DNA of 64,000 nt from DATAYA01 sp963754235 (GTDB taxonomy: Bacteria; Pseudomonadota; Alphaproteobacteria; Acetobacterales; Acetobacteraceae). The notes under the pieces were generated by a model. That model was not told the DNA's origin and did not search any database. It saw nothing but the letters and a program-made list of their open reading frames with translations. The translations under genes and the position numbers were made by a program. The stretch is taken from assembly GCA_963754235.1 (NCBI GenBank), contig CAVWFK010000005.1, forward strand, positions 124,001 through 188,000, in the 5' to 3' direction. Shown here in pieces: positions 35,068 through 43,795 of the stretch. Numbering within the stretch: the stretch's first letter is position 1; each line of letters starts with the position of its first letter.

Positions 35068-36081
35068 ATGATCGCCGCCGCCGCCCCGTCCTCGCAAGAT
35101 CATCTGCTCGACGTGCGGGCCTTGCGCAAATGGTATCCCGTGGGGTCCGGCTTCGCGGGCGGGCGGCGCGAAACTTTGAAGGCGGTGGACGGCGTCAGCT
35201 TCGGCATCGCGCGCGGCGAGGTGCTGGCCCTGGTGGGCGAAAGCGGCTCCGGCAAGACCACGGTGGGGCGCACCATCCTGCGGCTCATTCAGCCCACGGC
35301 GGGCGAAATCCGCTTCGAGGGGCGCGACATCACGCGGCTGTCGCGCCGCGCGTTGCGGCCGGTGCGGGCGCGGATGCAGCTCGTGTTCCAGGACCCGTTC
35401 GCGTCGCTCAATCCGCGCATGAGCGTGGGCCGCATCGTCGCCTCGCCGTTGCTGATCCACGGCCGCGGCGATGCGCAGTCGCGGCGCCAAGAGGTCGCCG
35501 AAGCATTGGAGATGGTGGGCCTGGCGCCGCGTTTCGCCGAACGCTATCCGCACGAGTTCTCGGGCGGCCAGCGGCAGCGCATCGGGATCGCGCGGGCACT
35601 GATCCTGCGCCCCGCGTTCCTGGTCGCCGACGAGCCGGTCTCTGCACTCGACGTGTCGGTGCAGGCGCAGGTGGTGAACCTGCTGCTGGAGCTGCGCGCG
35701 CGGCTCGGGCTGACGATCCTGTTCATCGCGCACGATCTCGCCGTGGTCGGCCACATCTCGGACCGCGTGGCGGTGATGTATCTCGGCCGCATCGTCGAGT
35801 TGGCACCTACGCGGGCGCTGTTCGAGGCGCCGCTGCACCCCTATACGGAGGCGCTGTTCTCGGCGGCCCCGATCCCGGATCCGGCGGCGCGGCGGACGCG
35901 GATCATTCTGGCGGGCGACATGCCGAGCCCGATCAATCCGCCCTCGGGCTGCGTCTTTCGCACCCGCTGCCGCTACGCGCTGCCCGCCTGCGCCGAGGCA
36001 GAGCCCGAATTGCGCAGGATGGCACCAGGACATTTCAAGGCCTGCATCCGCGACGACCTCGCGTTGCAGGCATCGGCATGA
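35068..36081 (+). CDS. Dipeptide-type ABC transporter ATP-binding protein (DppF/OppF-like)
   Basis: 337 residues. Walker A GESGSGKTT, Q-loop QLVFQDPFASLNPRMSVG, signature FSGGQRQRIGIARAL, Walker B FLVADEPVSALDVS and H-loop FIAHDLAVVGHI are all intact. The C-terminal OppF-type extension reads HPYTEALFSAAPIPDP and then has the cysteine pair region SGCVFRTRCRYALPAC, which binds an Fe-S cluster in DppD/F proteins. ATG at 35068 lies 6 bases from the divergent dppB start. There is no partner DppD gene here, so the transporter would be a homodimer of this ATPase or share one. Ends overlapping the GNAT gene by 4 bases. Confidence 0.94.
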   Translation: MIAAAAPSSQDHLLDVRALRKWYPVGSGFAGGRRETLKAVDGVSFGIARGEVLALVGESGSGKTTVGRTILRLIQPTAGEIRFEGRDITRLSRRALRPVRARMQLVFQDPFASLNPRMSVGRIVASPLLIHGRGDAQSRRQEVAEALEMVGLAPRFAERYPHEFSGGQRQRIGIARALILRPAFLVADEPVSALDVSVQAQVVNLLLELRARLGLTILFIAHDLAVVGHISDRVAVMYLGRIVELAPTRALFEAPLHPYTEALFSAAPIPDPAARRTRIILAGDMPSPINPPSGCVFRTRCRYALPACAEAEPELRRMAPGHFKACIRDDLALQASA

Positions 36082-36536
36082 CTGAGGTGCGTGCGGCCCG
36101 ATCGGAGGACGGGCCGGCGATCGCCCGGCTGCTGCACAATCTGCATTCCGACATCGCACCCGAGGCGGTGAGCGAGCGGATCGCGAGCCTGATGGCGACC
36201 GGCGCCGATCCGGTGTTCGTCGCCTGCGAGGGTGGGCGGGTGCGCGGTGTGCTCGCGCTGCATCTGATGCGCATGCTGCACCTGGCCGGTCGGATCGCGC
36301 GGATTACGGCGCTGTCGGTTGCCGAGGACGCGCGACGCCAAGGCGTTGGCCGACGCCTGATCGCGCACGCGGCGGCGTTCGCGGAACGCGAAGGGTGCGC
36401 GACGCTGGAGTTGACGACCGGGCTCGACCGCGACGACGCACACGCATTCTACCATAGCGTCGGTTTCGGGGCAACATCGTTGCGGTTTCGACGGCGCCTC
36501 GCGCCTACAGCGCCAGCGGATACGGCTCCGGCTTAG
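36078..36536 (+). CDS. GNAT family N-acetyltransferase
   Basis: 152 residues. GNAT landmarks: MTEVRAARSEDGPAIARLL at the start, ITALSVAEDARRQGVGRRLIAHA for the acetyl-CoA pyrophosphate loop (R/Q-x-x-G-x-G/A), and the C-terminal AHAFYHSVGF. It starts in the ATGA overlap with the ABC ATPase, so it is co-translated with it. The substrate could be a compound related to the transported solute, but that is only a positional guess. Its 3' end overlaps the convergent FAD oxidoreductase by 32 bases. Confidence 0.9.
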   Translation: MTEVRAARSEDGPAIARLLHNLHSDIAPEAVSERIASLMATGADPVFVACEGGRVRGVLALHLMRMLHLAGRIARITALSVAEDARRQGVGRRLIAHAAAFAEREGCATLELTTGLDRDDAHAFYHSVGFGATSLRFRRRLAPTAPADTAPA

Positions 36537-37836
36537 TCCCGTCGGTGAAACGCGAGAAGCGGAACGGTGTGGGATCGACAACCGGCCCGTCGCCCGTGAC
36601 CAGATCGGCGACCAGCCGTCCCGCGCCGGGGCCGATGCCGAAGCCGTGGCCGGAGAAGCCGGTTGCGATGAAGAAGCCGGGCACCGCCTCGATCGGCGAG
36701 ATCACCGGGATCACGTCCGGTGTCACGTCGATCATCCCGGCCCAGCGCTCGGCCACCTTCACGTCGCGGAACACCGGGAAGGTTTCGGCGATATTCTTCT
36801 GCGCCGCGTCGAGGATCGGCTGGTACGGCTCCGGGTCGAGCGTGCGCACCTGCTCGAACGGCGACGGCGCATCCAGCGCCCATCGTCGCGGGGTGCGGAA
36901 CTCCTGCCAACTCCGCGCCGTCACCCGGTAGCGCAGCTTCTGTGATTTCAGCCGCGCCGCTGGAATGAATTCGCGCGCGAAGCGGAGCGTGTCGGGCACG
37001 ATCTCTGCCACGCTCTCGCCGGATTGCGAGATGTTGTAGCCGCCATCCATCCGCTTGCGAAATCCCCAGCCATTTGCCGCGGCGGAAATCTCCGGCCCGC
37101 CCTCAAGCGGCTCGGTGCGCATCACCGAGGCTCGCACCTTCAATTGCGGCAGCCGCACGCCGAGCGATCCCGCGAACAAGCTCGACCACGCGCCGCCCGC
37201 TAGCACCACGGAATTGCAGGCGATGCGGCCCCGCTCCGTCACCACGCCGCCGACGCGTCCGCCGCCGGTCTCGATCCCGCGCACCGCGCAGTTGGTCAGC
37301 ACATGCGCGCCATGCCGTCGCGCGCCTTCGGCGATCGCGGGCGCCGCCTTCTGCGGCTCCGCCTTGCCATCGCTCGGCGTCAGCATGGCACCCGCCCAGG
37401 TTTTGGTGCCGCCGGGGATCAGCTCGGCTGCCTCGGTGCCGCTGAGCATCCGGCTGTCCAACTGATAGAGGCGCGCCTGCTCCAGCCACGCCTCGTGCTG
37501 TTCCATGCTGGGGCGGTCGGCAAAAAAATAGGCGATGCCGCTGACGCGGAAGCCGGTCTCGCCCTGGACCTCCTGGTTCATCTCGCCCCATAGGCGCAGG
37601 CTTTCGATGATCAGCGGAATCTCACGTGGATCGCGTTTCATCTTGCGGACCCAGCCCCAGTTGCGGCTGGACTGCTCGCCGGCGATGTGCCCCTTCTCGC
37701 ACAACGCCACCGATACGCCTTTCTTTGCCAGATAGAGTGCCGCGGAGGTGCCGATGATGCCGCCGCCGATGATCACCACATCGACGCGAGCGGGAAGGGT
37801 TTCGTCCGAGCGGACGGGATCGACGCGTGGTGCCAT
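36505..37836 (-). CDS. FAD-dependent glycine/D-amino-acid oxidase-like oxidoreductase
   Basis: 443 residues from ATG 37836 (an upstream ATG at 37896 adds 20 residues without similarity). The dinucleotide motif VDVVIIGGGIIGTSAALYLA is near residue 20, followed by VALCEKGHIAGEQSSRNWGW, the DAO-family FAD loop. The C-terminal second FAD motif is GFFIATGFSGHGFGIGPGAGRLVADLV. Such enzymes oxidise secondary or D-amines (D-amino acids, sarcosine, opines, glycine) to imines. The neighbouring dipeptide/opine-type ABC transporter makes an amino acid or opine catabolic role plausible but unproven. Confidence 0.92.
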   Translation of the reverse strand: MAPRVDPVRSDETLPARVDVVIIGGGIIGTSAALYLAKKGVSVALCEKGHIAGEQSSRNWGWVRKMKRDPREIPLIIESLRLWGEMNQEVQGETGFRVSGIAYFFADRPSMEQHEAWLEQARLYQLDSRMLSGTEAAELIPGGTKTWAGAMLTPSDGKAEPQKAAPAIAEGARRHGAHVLTNCAVRGIETGGGRVGGVVTERGRIACNSVVLAGGAWSSLFAGSLGVRLPQLKVRASVMRTEPLEGGPEISAAANGWGFRKRMDGGYNISQSGESVAEIVPDTLRFAREFIPAARLKSQKLRYRVTARSWQEFRTPRRWALDAPSPFEQVRTLDPEPYQPILDAAQKNIAETFPVFRDVKVAERWAGMIDVTPDVIPVISPIEAVPGFFIATGFSGHGFGIGPGAGRLVADLVTGDGPVVDPTPFRFSRFTDGTKPEPYPLAL

Positions 37837-37924
37837 ACGGCAACCGTGCGACCGATGCGCAGGCCTGTCAAACCGTTCAGCCTGCAATGTTCGCAACGCC
37901 GCACCTCGCTGCTAGAAGAGGCGC

Positions 37925-38815
37925 ATGGACGCATCCCCGACCTCGATGACCGGCTTCGGCCGTGCCGCCGGCGAGCAGGACCAGCTCGGCTGGGCGTGGG
38001 AGTTGCGCAGCGTGAACGCGCGCGGCCTCGATCTGCGCCTGCGTCTGCCGCCCGGCTTCGATGCGCTGGAACCGACGCTGCGCGAGGCGGCCGGCCGACA
38101 CGTCAAGCGCGGCAGCCTGGCCGCGAACCTGACCGTTCGGCGGGCCGCCGGTGCCGTGCTCGCGGTGGACGAGGCGGCGCTGGCCGATTTGCTGCGGATC
38201 GCGCTGGATGTCGCCCGCCGCATCCCCAATGCGTCGCCGCCCCGCGTCGAGTCGCTGCTCGCCATTCCGGGCGTGCTGCGCAGCGTGGCACCGGGGGAGG
38301 AGGGCGTGGGCGACCACGGCCCGGCGGTCCTGCGCGGCTTCGAGGACGCGTTGGCAGCACTTGTCGCCATGCGCCGCGCCGAGGGCGCGCGGCTTGCCGT
38401 CGTGCTCGCCGGCCTGCTCGACGAGATCACGATCCTGCACGCGACCGCGACCGCCGAGGCCGCGGACCAGCCCGGCTTGCAGCGCGCTCGAATGCTGGAG
38501 AGCGTGCAGGCGCTGCTGCGCGAAGCGGTGCCGGCGCTGCCCGAGGAGCGGATCGCGCAAGAGGTGGCGTTGCTCGCCGCGCGCTCCGACTTACGCGAGG
38601 AGCTTGACCGTCTGGCGAGCCACATCGCGGCGGCCCGCGCGCTGCTTGCGGAGACTGCGCCGATCGGCCGCCGGTTCGATTTCCTGGTGCAGGAATTCGC
38701 CCGCGAGGCCAACACGCTGTGCAGCAAGTCCGCCTCCGCCGCGCTGACCGCGACCGGGCTGCGGCTGAAGGCGGCGATCGAGCAGCTTCGCGAGCAGGTG
38801 CAGAACATTGAGTGA
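37925..38815 (+). CDS. yicC: YicC family endoribonuclease
   Basis: 296 residues, normal for YicC. The N-terminus MTGFGRA (at residue 8) and WELRSVNARGLDLRLRLPPG are diagnostic. The DUF1732 C-terminal domain reads RSDLREELDRLASHIAAARA, followed by GRRFDFLVQEFAREANTLCS KS, ending IEQLREQVQNIE. YicC-type proteins are metal-dependent endoribonucleases; they are usually encoded next to gmk. The stop codon TGA (38813-38815) lies within the first codons of gmk, indicating translational coupling. Confidence 0.95.
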   Translation: MDASPTSMTGFGRAAGEQDQLGWAWELRSVNARGLDLRLRLPPGFDALEPTLREAAGRHVKRGSLAANLTVRRAAGAVLAVDEAALADLLRIALDVARRIPNASPPRVESLLAIPGVLRSVAPGEEGVGDHGPAVLRGFEDALAALVAMRRAEGARLAVVLAGLLDEITILHATATAEAADQPGLQRARMLESVQALLREAVPALPEERIAQEVALLAARSDLREELDRLASHIAAARALLAETAPIGRRFDFLVQEFAREANTLCSKSASAALTATGLRLKAAIEQLREQVQNIE

Positions 38816-39441
38816 ACGGCGCGGGCTTTGCCTCGTCCTCGCCGCCCCGTCCGGTGCCGGCAAGAGTACCGATCGCGCGCCGGCTGCTGGCGACCGAGCC
38901 GGAGCTCGTGCTCTCGGTTAGCGTCACCACGCGCGCACCGCGCGCGGGCGAGCAGGATGGCGTGGACTACTTCTTCCGCAGCCGCGCCGCGTTCGAGGCC
39001 ATGATCGCGGCCGGCGAGCTGCTCGAATGGGCCGACGTGTTCGGCCGCCGCTACGGCACGCCGCGGGCGCCGGTGATCAGCGCCCTCGATGCCGGGCGCG
39101 ACGTCCTGTTCGACATCGACTGGCAGGGCCATCGCCAGTTGCGCGATGGCCTGCCGGCGGACGTGGTGGGCGTGTTCATCCTGCCGCCATCGCTGCCGGA
39201 GGTGGAGACACGCCTGCGCGCCCGCGGTGATTCGGCCGAGGAGATCGCGCGCCGCATCACCAGTCCCGCCGCCCGCGCCGAGATCGCGCACTGGGCGGAT
39301 TTCGGCCATGTCGTCGTCAACCGCGCGCTGGACCAGGCGGTCGATGACGTGCGCTGCGTGTTGCACGCCGCCCGTCTCGCGACCGCGCGCCAGACCTCGA
39401 TCACGGACCTCGTCGCGGAGCTCTCGCGGGATCGCGCGTGA
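38808..39441 (+). CDS. gmk: Guanylate kinase (frameshifted near the P-loop)
   Basis: GMP + ATP to GDP + ADP; normally essential. From TTG 38808 the frame reads SERRGLCLVLAAPSGAGKST, the intact GMPK P-loop. It then breaks: one extra base at about 38871 shifts the continuation IARRLLATEPELVLSVSVTT into the next frame. That frame runs on with RAPRAGEQDGVDYFF, EWADVFGRRYGTPRAPV and VLFDIDWQGHRQL to the stop. Removing one base gives 210 residues, the usual length. A GTG at 38812 in the second frame would lack the P-loop and is rejected. Overlaps yicC. An essential gene with such a frameshift is most simply a sequencing error. Confidence 0.9.
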
Positions 39442-39456
39442 GCGGCCTGTTCGCAA

Positions 39457-40269
39457 TCATCGTGCCATAGTAAGACGCGCCAGGAGGTCGAACTCGGCGA
39501 TGCTCAGCGTTTCCGCGCGGCGCTCGGGCGCGATTCCGGCACGCGCGAGCAAACCCGCCCCGCCCAGCGGTCGCAGCGATGCGCGCAGCATTTTTCGACG
39601 CTGCCCGAATGCCGCGGCGGTCAATCGCTCCATCGCGGCGAACAGCGCCGGCGGCGGCTGCCCGGAGTGCGGCACCAGCCCGACGACCGCCAACTCCACC
39701 TTCGGCGGCGGCACGAACGCATCCGGCGGCAGGCGCATCAGCAATGCCGCGGCACAGGTCCATTGCGCGAGCACGGAGAGCCGTCCATAGGCGGCGCTAC
39801 GGGGCGCCGCGACGATGCGTTCGGCGACCTCCCGCTGGAACATCAGCGTCAGCCGCTCGAACGAGGCAGCCTCGCGCAGCCAGCCGACCAGAAGCGGGGT
39901 CGCGACGTTGTACGGCAGGTTGGCGACGATCTGGCGCGGCGGCGGCGCGAGCGACGGCAGATCGAGACCGCGCGCGTCGGCGGCGATCACGCGCAGCCGG
40001 CCGTGATGCGAGGCCGCAAGCTCCTCGATCGCGGCCACCGCGCGCGGATCGATTTCGATCGCGATCACTTGCGCGGCGGCGCTCGCGAGCAGCGCGCGCG
40101 TCAGCCCGCCCGGTCCCGGACCCACCTCGACCACGCTGCGCCCGGCAAGCGGTTCGGCCAATCTTGCGATGCGGGCGAGCAGGTTGCCGTCGAGCAGAAA
40201 GTGCTGGGCGAGCGAGCGTCGTGCGCCCAGCCCGTGCCGCGCGATGACCTCGCGCAGCGGCGGCGCGTC
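39457..40269 (-). CDS. rsmA: 16S rRNA dimethyladenosine transferase RsmA (start unresolved)
   Basis: RsmA (KsgA) dimethylates A1518 and A1519 of 16S rRNA with SAM. Homology begins right after the surA stop: DAPPLREVIARHGLGARRSL AQHFLLDGNLLARIA, then VVEVGPGPGGLTRALL (SAM motif I), the catalytic NLPYNVATPLL, LTLMFQREVAERI, PKVELAVVGL and a C-terminal FGQRRKMLRASL. No ATG, GTG or TTG lies between the in-frame stop upstream (at about 40288) and the QHFLLD motif. The first canonical start (TTG 40161) would delete that motif. Non-canonical start (CTG or ATC) or a base error. About 271 codons from the start of homology. Confidence 0.88.
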   Translation of the reverse strand, partial: DAPPLREVIARHGLGARRSLAQHFLLDGNLLARIARLAEPLAGRSVVEVGPGPGGLTRALLASAAAQVIAIEIDPRAVAAIEELAASHHGRLRVIAADARGLDLPSLAPPPRQIVANLPYNVATPLLVGWLREAASFERLTLMFQREVAERIVAAPRSAAYGRLSVLAQWTCAAALLMRLPPDAFVPPPKVELAVVGLVPHSGQPPPALFAAMERLTAAAFGQRRKMLRASLRPLGGAGLLARAGIAPERRAETLSIAEFDLLARLTMAR

Positions 40270-41569
40270 AGACGCCGCGCTGATCGATCACCGCCCGCCG
40301 CTGCAGGTCGCGCAGCAAGGCGCGCGAGGCAAGTTCGGCGCGCTGGTCGAGTATTTGGTTAGCGATCTGCTGGCGCGACAGCGCGGCGATGTTCTTGACA
40401 TCCTTTGAGCACAGGATCACGACCGCGACCCCGTCGCGCGCGATCAGCGGCTGCGAGGCGTGGTCGGTTTGCAGGCCGGCAAGGACCGCGCGGAACGCAG
40501 GCGGCTTGACGTTTTCGAGCACGACGGGGCCGGGATCGGCCGGCTTCTTGTCACCGAGCGCTGCGTTCTGCGCCTGCATCTCGTCGCAGCTATGCACGCT
40601 CGTCGAAATCTGCTGCGCCTTGGTCAGTGCCTGCCGCTGCTGGGCGGTGGGTGCCGCGGGGTCGAGCAGCGAGGTGAAGGGCACGAATGCCTGCCGTAGC
40701 GACAGCACGGTTCCCATATCCCGGCCCATCGTCCGCTTGCCCAGCATCGAGATGATCACATAGCCGCCCGCGACCCGGATCGGATCGCTGATCGCGCCCT
40801 CGGGCATCTGTTCGGCAATGCTCGCCACCTGCGGGTCGAGCTGGTTGGCGCGCACCCATCCAAGATCGCCGCCCTCCAACGCGTTCTGGCTCTGGCTGAA
40901 CTGTGCCGCCACCACCGGGAACGGCGCGCCGTTACGCAGCTCGTTGATCACCGTGCTGGCGAACCGGTCAGCGTCCGCCGCGTGCGCAGGCTGATCGACC
41001 GCGATGAAGATCTCGGCCACGTGATATTCGGGCTTGCCCTGTTGGGCCTTGTCGAGACGGATCCGGTCGTCGATCTCCGCCGGGGTAATCTTTGCCGCGT
41101 CGCCCAGCTTCTCGCGTAGCACGCGTACCCAGCCGATCTGCACTCGTGCCTCATCGACGAGCGTTTGCAACGTGACGCCGTGGGCCTCCAGCCGGGCCCT
41201 CAGGGCGCCTGGCGGCATGTTGTTGCGCTGCTCGACACCGGCAATTCCCTTTGCGATTTCGTCATCCGAAACGACGATCTTGCGCTTCTTGATCTCCTGC
41301 AGCCGCAGCTTTTCGTCGATGAGCTGGCGCAGGATTTGCGGACGCAGCCGCGCGAGCACCTCCGGCGTCAGCGGGATCCCGGTCGAGAGCGCGAACAGCC
41401 GCCCGCGCGCAGCGATATCCTGCTGCGTGATCGCGTCGCCGTTGACCACCGCCACGATACTGTCGCTCTGGGCGCGAGCCGCCGGCACGCAGGGCCAGAC
41501 CAGCAGGGTGGCGAACAGCAAAGCCAGGAGCCGGGGCTGGAGCAGGGGCCGGAGCAGGGGGATGCGCAT
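40268..41569 (-). CDS. surA: Periplasmic chaperone/peptidyl-prolyl isomerase SurA
   Basis: 433 residues. A signal peptide (RPLLQPRLLALLFATLLVWP, cleavage near ARA-Q) sends it to the periplasm, where SurA helps outer-membrane proteins such as LptD fold. The N-domain reads DSIVAVVNGDAITQQDIAAR and RPQILRQLIDEKLRLQEIKK. One parvulin domain is clear: YHVAEIFIAVDQPAHAADAD, FPVVAAQFSQSQNALEGGDL GWV, PEGAISDPIRVAGGYVII. The start at 41569 is preferred to an in-frame extension without a signal. It lies 17 bases downstream of lptD and overlaps the rsmA coding region at its stop. pdxA, often found after surA, is missing. Confidence 0.95.
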   Translation of the reverse strand: MRIPLLRPLLQPRLLALLFATLLVWPCVPAARAQSDSIVAVVNGDAITQQDIAARGRLFALSTGIPLTPEVLARLRPQILRQLIDEKLRLQEIKKRKIVVSDDEIAKGIAGVEQRNNMPPGALRARLEAHGVTLQTLVDEARVQIGWVRVLREKLGDAAKITPAEIDDRIRLDKAQQGKPEYHVAEIFIAVDQPAHAADADRFASTVINELRNGAPFPVVAAQFSQSQNALEGGDLGWVRANQLDPQVASIAEQMPEGAISDPIRVAGGYVIISMLGKRTMGRDMGTVLSLRQAFVPFTSLLDPAAPTAQQRQALTKAQQISTSVHSCDEMQAQNAALGDKKPADPGPVVLENVKPPAFRAVLAGLQTDHASQPLIARDGVAVVILCSKDVKNIAALSRQQIANQILDQRAELASRALLRDLQRRAVIDQRGV

Positions 41570-41586
41570 GAGCGAGCCTCGTGTCA

Positions 41587-43792
41587 TCAGAAGGCGTTGA
41601 AGCCGACTTGTCCCACGGTCTTGAAGGTAAGCGAGAACAGGACGGTCGTGGCACCGGTGTCGCCGTTGAAGTTGGTGTAGCGGCGATAGGCGCTGACGTC
41701 GAAGATGAAGCACTCGTTCTCGAACGTGCCGCGAAGCCCCGCGAGCACCATCTTGTCGTGCGTCAGGTCGCGCCGTGCGTAGGCAGAAACCTTCCACGGC
41801 CCGGTCTGCGTCGAGGCGCCGAGCGTGATCTCGTCGCGCGGCACGAAATACGCTGCCGGCGGCGGTCCGGGGTTCTGGAAGAGAAAATAGGGATCGACGT
41901 TGCTGTAGATGTAGCCGCCGTTGAGGCGGAAGATCGGATGTCCGACACTCGCCACGGCGTCTGCGAAGTCGACGTTGAAGTTTTGGTTATTAAAGCGCCA
42001 GCGGCTGGTGACATCGACCCAGCTCGACGGCGAGTAGCTGACCCGCGCCACCACGTCCGAAACATGGTTGTTCAGTCCGGACTTGGGCGGGAAGATGTCC
42101 TCCTCGTTCTGCACGCGGTAGGACTGTCCCACCAGCCCGTCGAGCGTCGAGCCGCCGAAATACCAGGCGCCGTGCATCGCGACCGCGGCCCGCGTGCCAC
42201 CCTCCAGCCGGTCGAGGCCGTTGAAGCGGTTGATGGCGAACAGATTGGCATCGGAGAAGTCGAAGGCGAGGCTGTCCTCGTTGGGATATTTTAAGTTTTG
42301 CGTGCTCCCCACGTTGGGGCTGACAAGAATCTGCGCGATCGGCTCGATGAGCTGGCTGCCCAGGCTGCCGGCATCGCGCACGAATGGCCAGTTCAGCTTC
42401 ACGCCCGCGGTCGGCAGCGCGCGCGCCGTTTCGGTCGAGCTGTCGGGCGCGAAATTGGGCTGCTCGTCGAACTTGTTCGCCACATAGGCCGCCGTATCGA
42501 CGTGCAGGATCAGCTTCCACAGATCGCCGAGCGCCCCGGTGAACGGCCGCTCCCAGTTCATCCGCGCGGCGACGCGCTGGGTGTTCGTGCCGACGTCGCG
42601 CAGCACGTTGAAGGCACTGAAGTCAAGCGAGAACCGGCCGCCGAGCGGATCGGGCTTGCCGAAGAAGCTGTATTCATAACGCGGCAGCACGGTCGGAAGC
42701 AGGTTCTGCGTGACGCTCAGATTGAGCGCCTGATAGGCGCGCGCGTCCAGCCGCGAATAGGCGCCCTCGCCGAAGCCCTCCAGGTACACCTGGCTGGTGA
42801 GCACGTTGGGGCTGACGTTCTTGACCCGGAAATCGCGCAGGTAGTTGGCCGAGCTGGCACGCTCGATGTCGAAGCCGTAGCGCCAGGTGTCGTTCAGGCT
42901 GAACTGGCCGTTGGCGAAGATGTCGGCCTGCGCGGTTCCTTCGTCATGCGCGAGCGAGCCGTCGATCGACATCACGCCGTCATTGAAGCGGCGGCGGTAT
43001 TTCAGATCGAGCGCCTGCGCCGTCGTGCCGAGCGTGGGCGTGATCGTGACGTCCGACTGGCCGTCGAGCACCCAGTAGTATGGCACGGATGCGAACGCGC
43101 CGATGTGCTTCGATGACCCGAACGAGGGCACCAGGAAGCCGCTCGCCCGCTTCACCGATGGGTCGGCGTGCCAAAAATACGGAAAGTAGGCGACCGGAAA
43201 GCCATAGATGTCGAGCCAGACGTTGCGATACTCGATCCGCTTGTGCTCGACGTCCTGGGTTGCGGTGTTGGCGCGCAGTTCCCAGAGCGGCGCCTCCTCG
43301 GGGTGCTTGGCGCAGAGATTGCAGGTGGAATAGACCGCTTGCGCCATCTCGTTGATCTCGCCGCCGGTGCGGCGCGCGCCGTTGGCGACCAGCTTTCCGT
43401 TCTCGGCCAGGATCGCTCCCATCCCCTTCGGTCACGGCGTCGCGCATTCCCTGCGTCAGCTCCGCGTACTGCGAGGACAGCACCTGCCCGTCCGGCTCGA
43501 CAAGCGAAACGTGGCCGGTCGCGGCAACGACATTGGTGTTGCGGTCGAACACGATCTTGTCGGCGAGCAGCACGTGATCGTTCTGCCACGCCTGCACATG
43601 ACCCTCGGCGGTGACCAGCCCGCGCGCGCGGTCATAGACCACGCGGTCGGCGACGAAGGTCACCGGCTGTTGCGACGAGACCGGCTGACCGCCGCCGGTT
43701 CCGGACAGCGCCGCGAACTGCGCGCGCCCGCGCGAGCCGGTCAGCGCCAGCGAAGCCGTCGCGAGCAGCACGATCAGCAGCGCCCGGCGCAC
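41587..43792 (-). CDS. lptD: LPS-assembly outer-membrane protein LptD (frameshifted)
   Basis: About 734 residues once a one-base insertion in the C run at 43423-43426 is removed; LptD is essential in most Gram-negatives, so an error is likely. The first frame has a signal peptide (RRALLIVLLATASLALTGSR) and the OstA/LptA-like domain (QPVTFVADRVVYDRARGLVT, GHVQAWQNDHVLLADKIVFD). It breaks at DAVTEG and resumes as MGAILAENGKLVANGARRTG. The beta-barrel then continues with YSTCNLCAKHPEEAPLWELR, WLDIYGFPVAYFPYFWHADP and ends TVLFSLTFKTVGQVGFNAF with a terminal aromatic. The cysteine pair CNLC is as in other alphaproteobacterial LptDs. Functions with LptE to insert LPS; lptG is 3 bases upstream. Confidence 0.92.
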
Positions 43793-43795
43793 GCC

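Noticed and set aside
38812..39441. Guanylate kinase starting at GTG 38812
   Set aside because: That start has no P-loop; the P-loop is present upstream in another frame, so a frameshift is the better explanation.
39457..40161. RsmA starting at TTG 40161
   Set aside because: It would remove the conserved RHGL...QHFLLDGNLL segment that is clearly encoded just upstream in the same frame.
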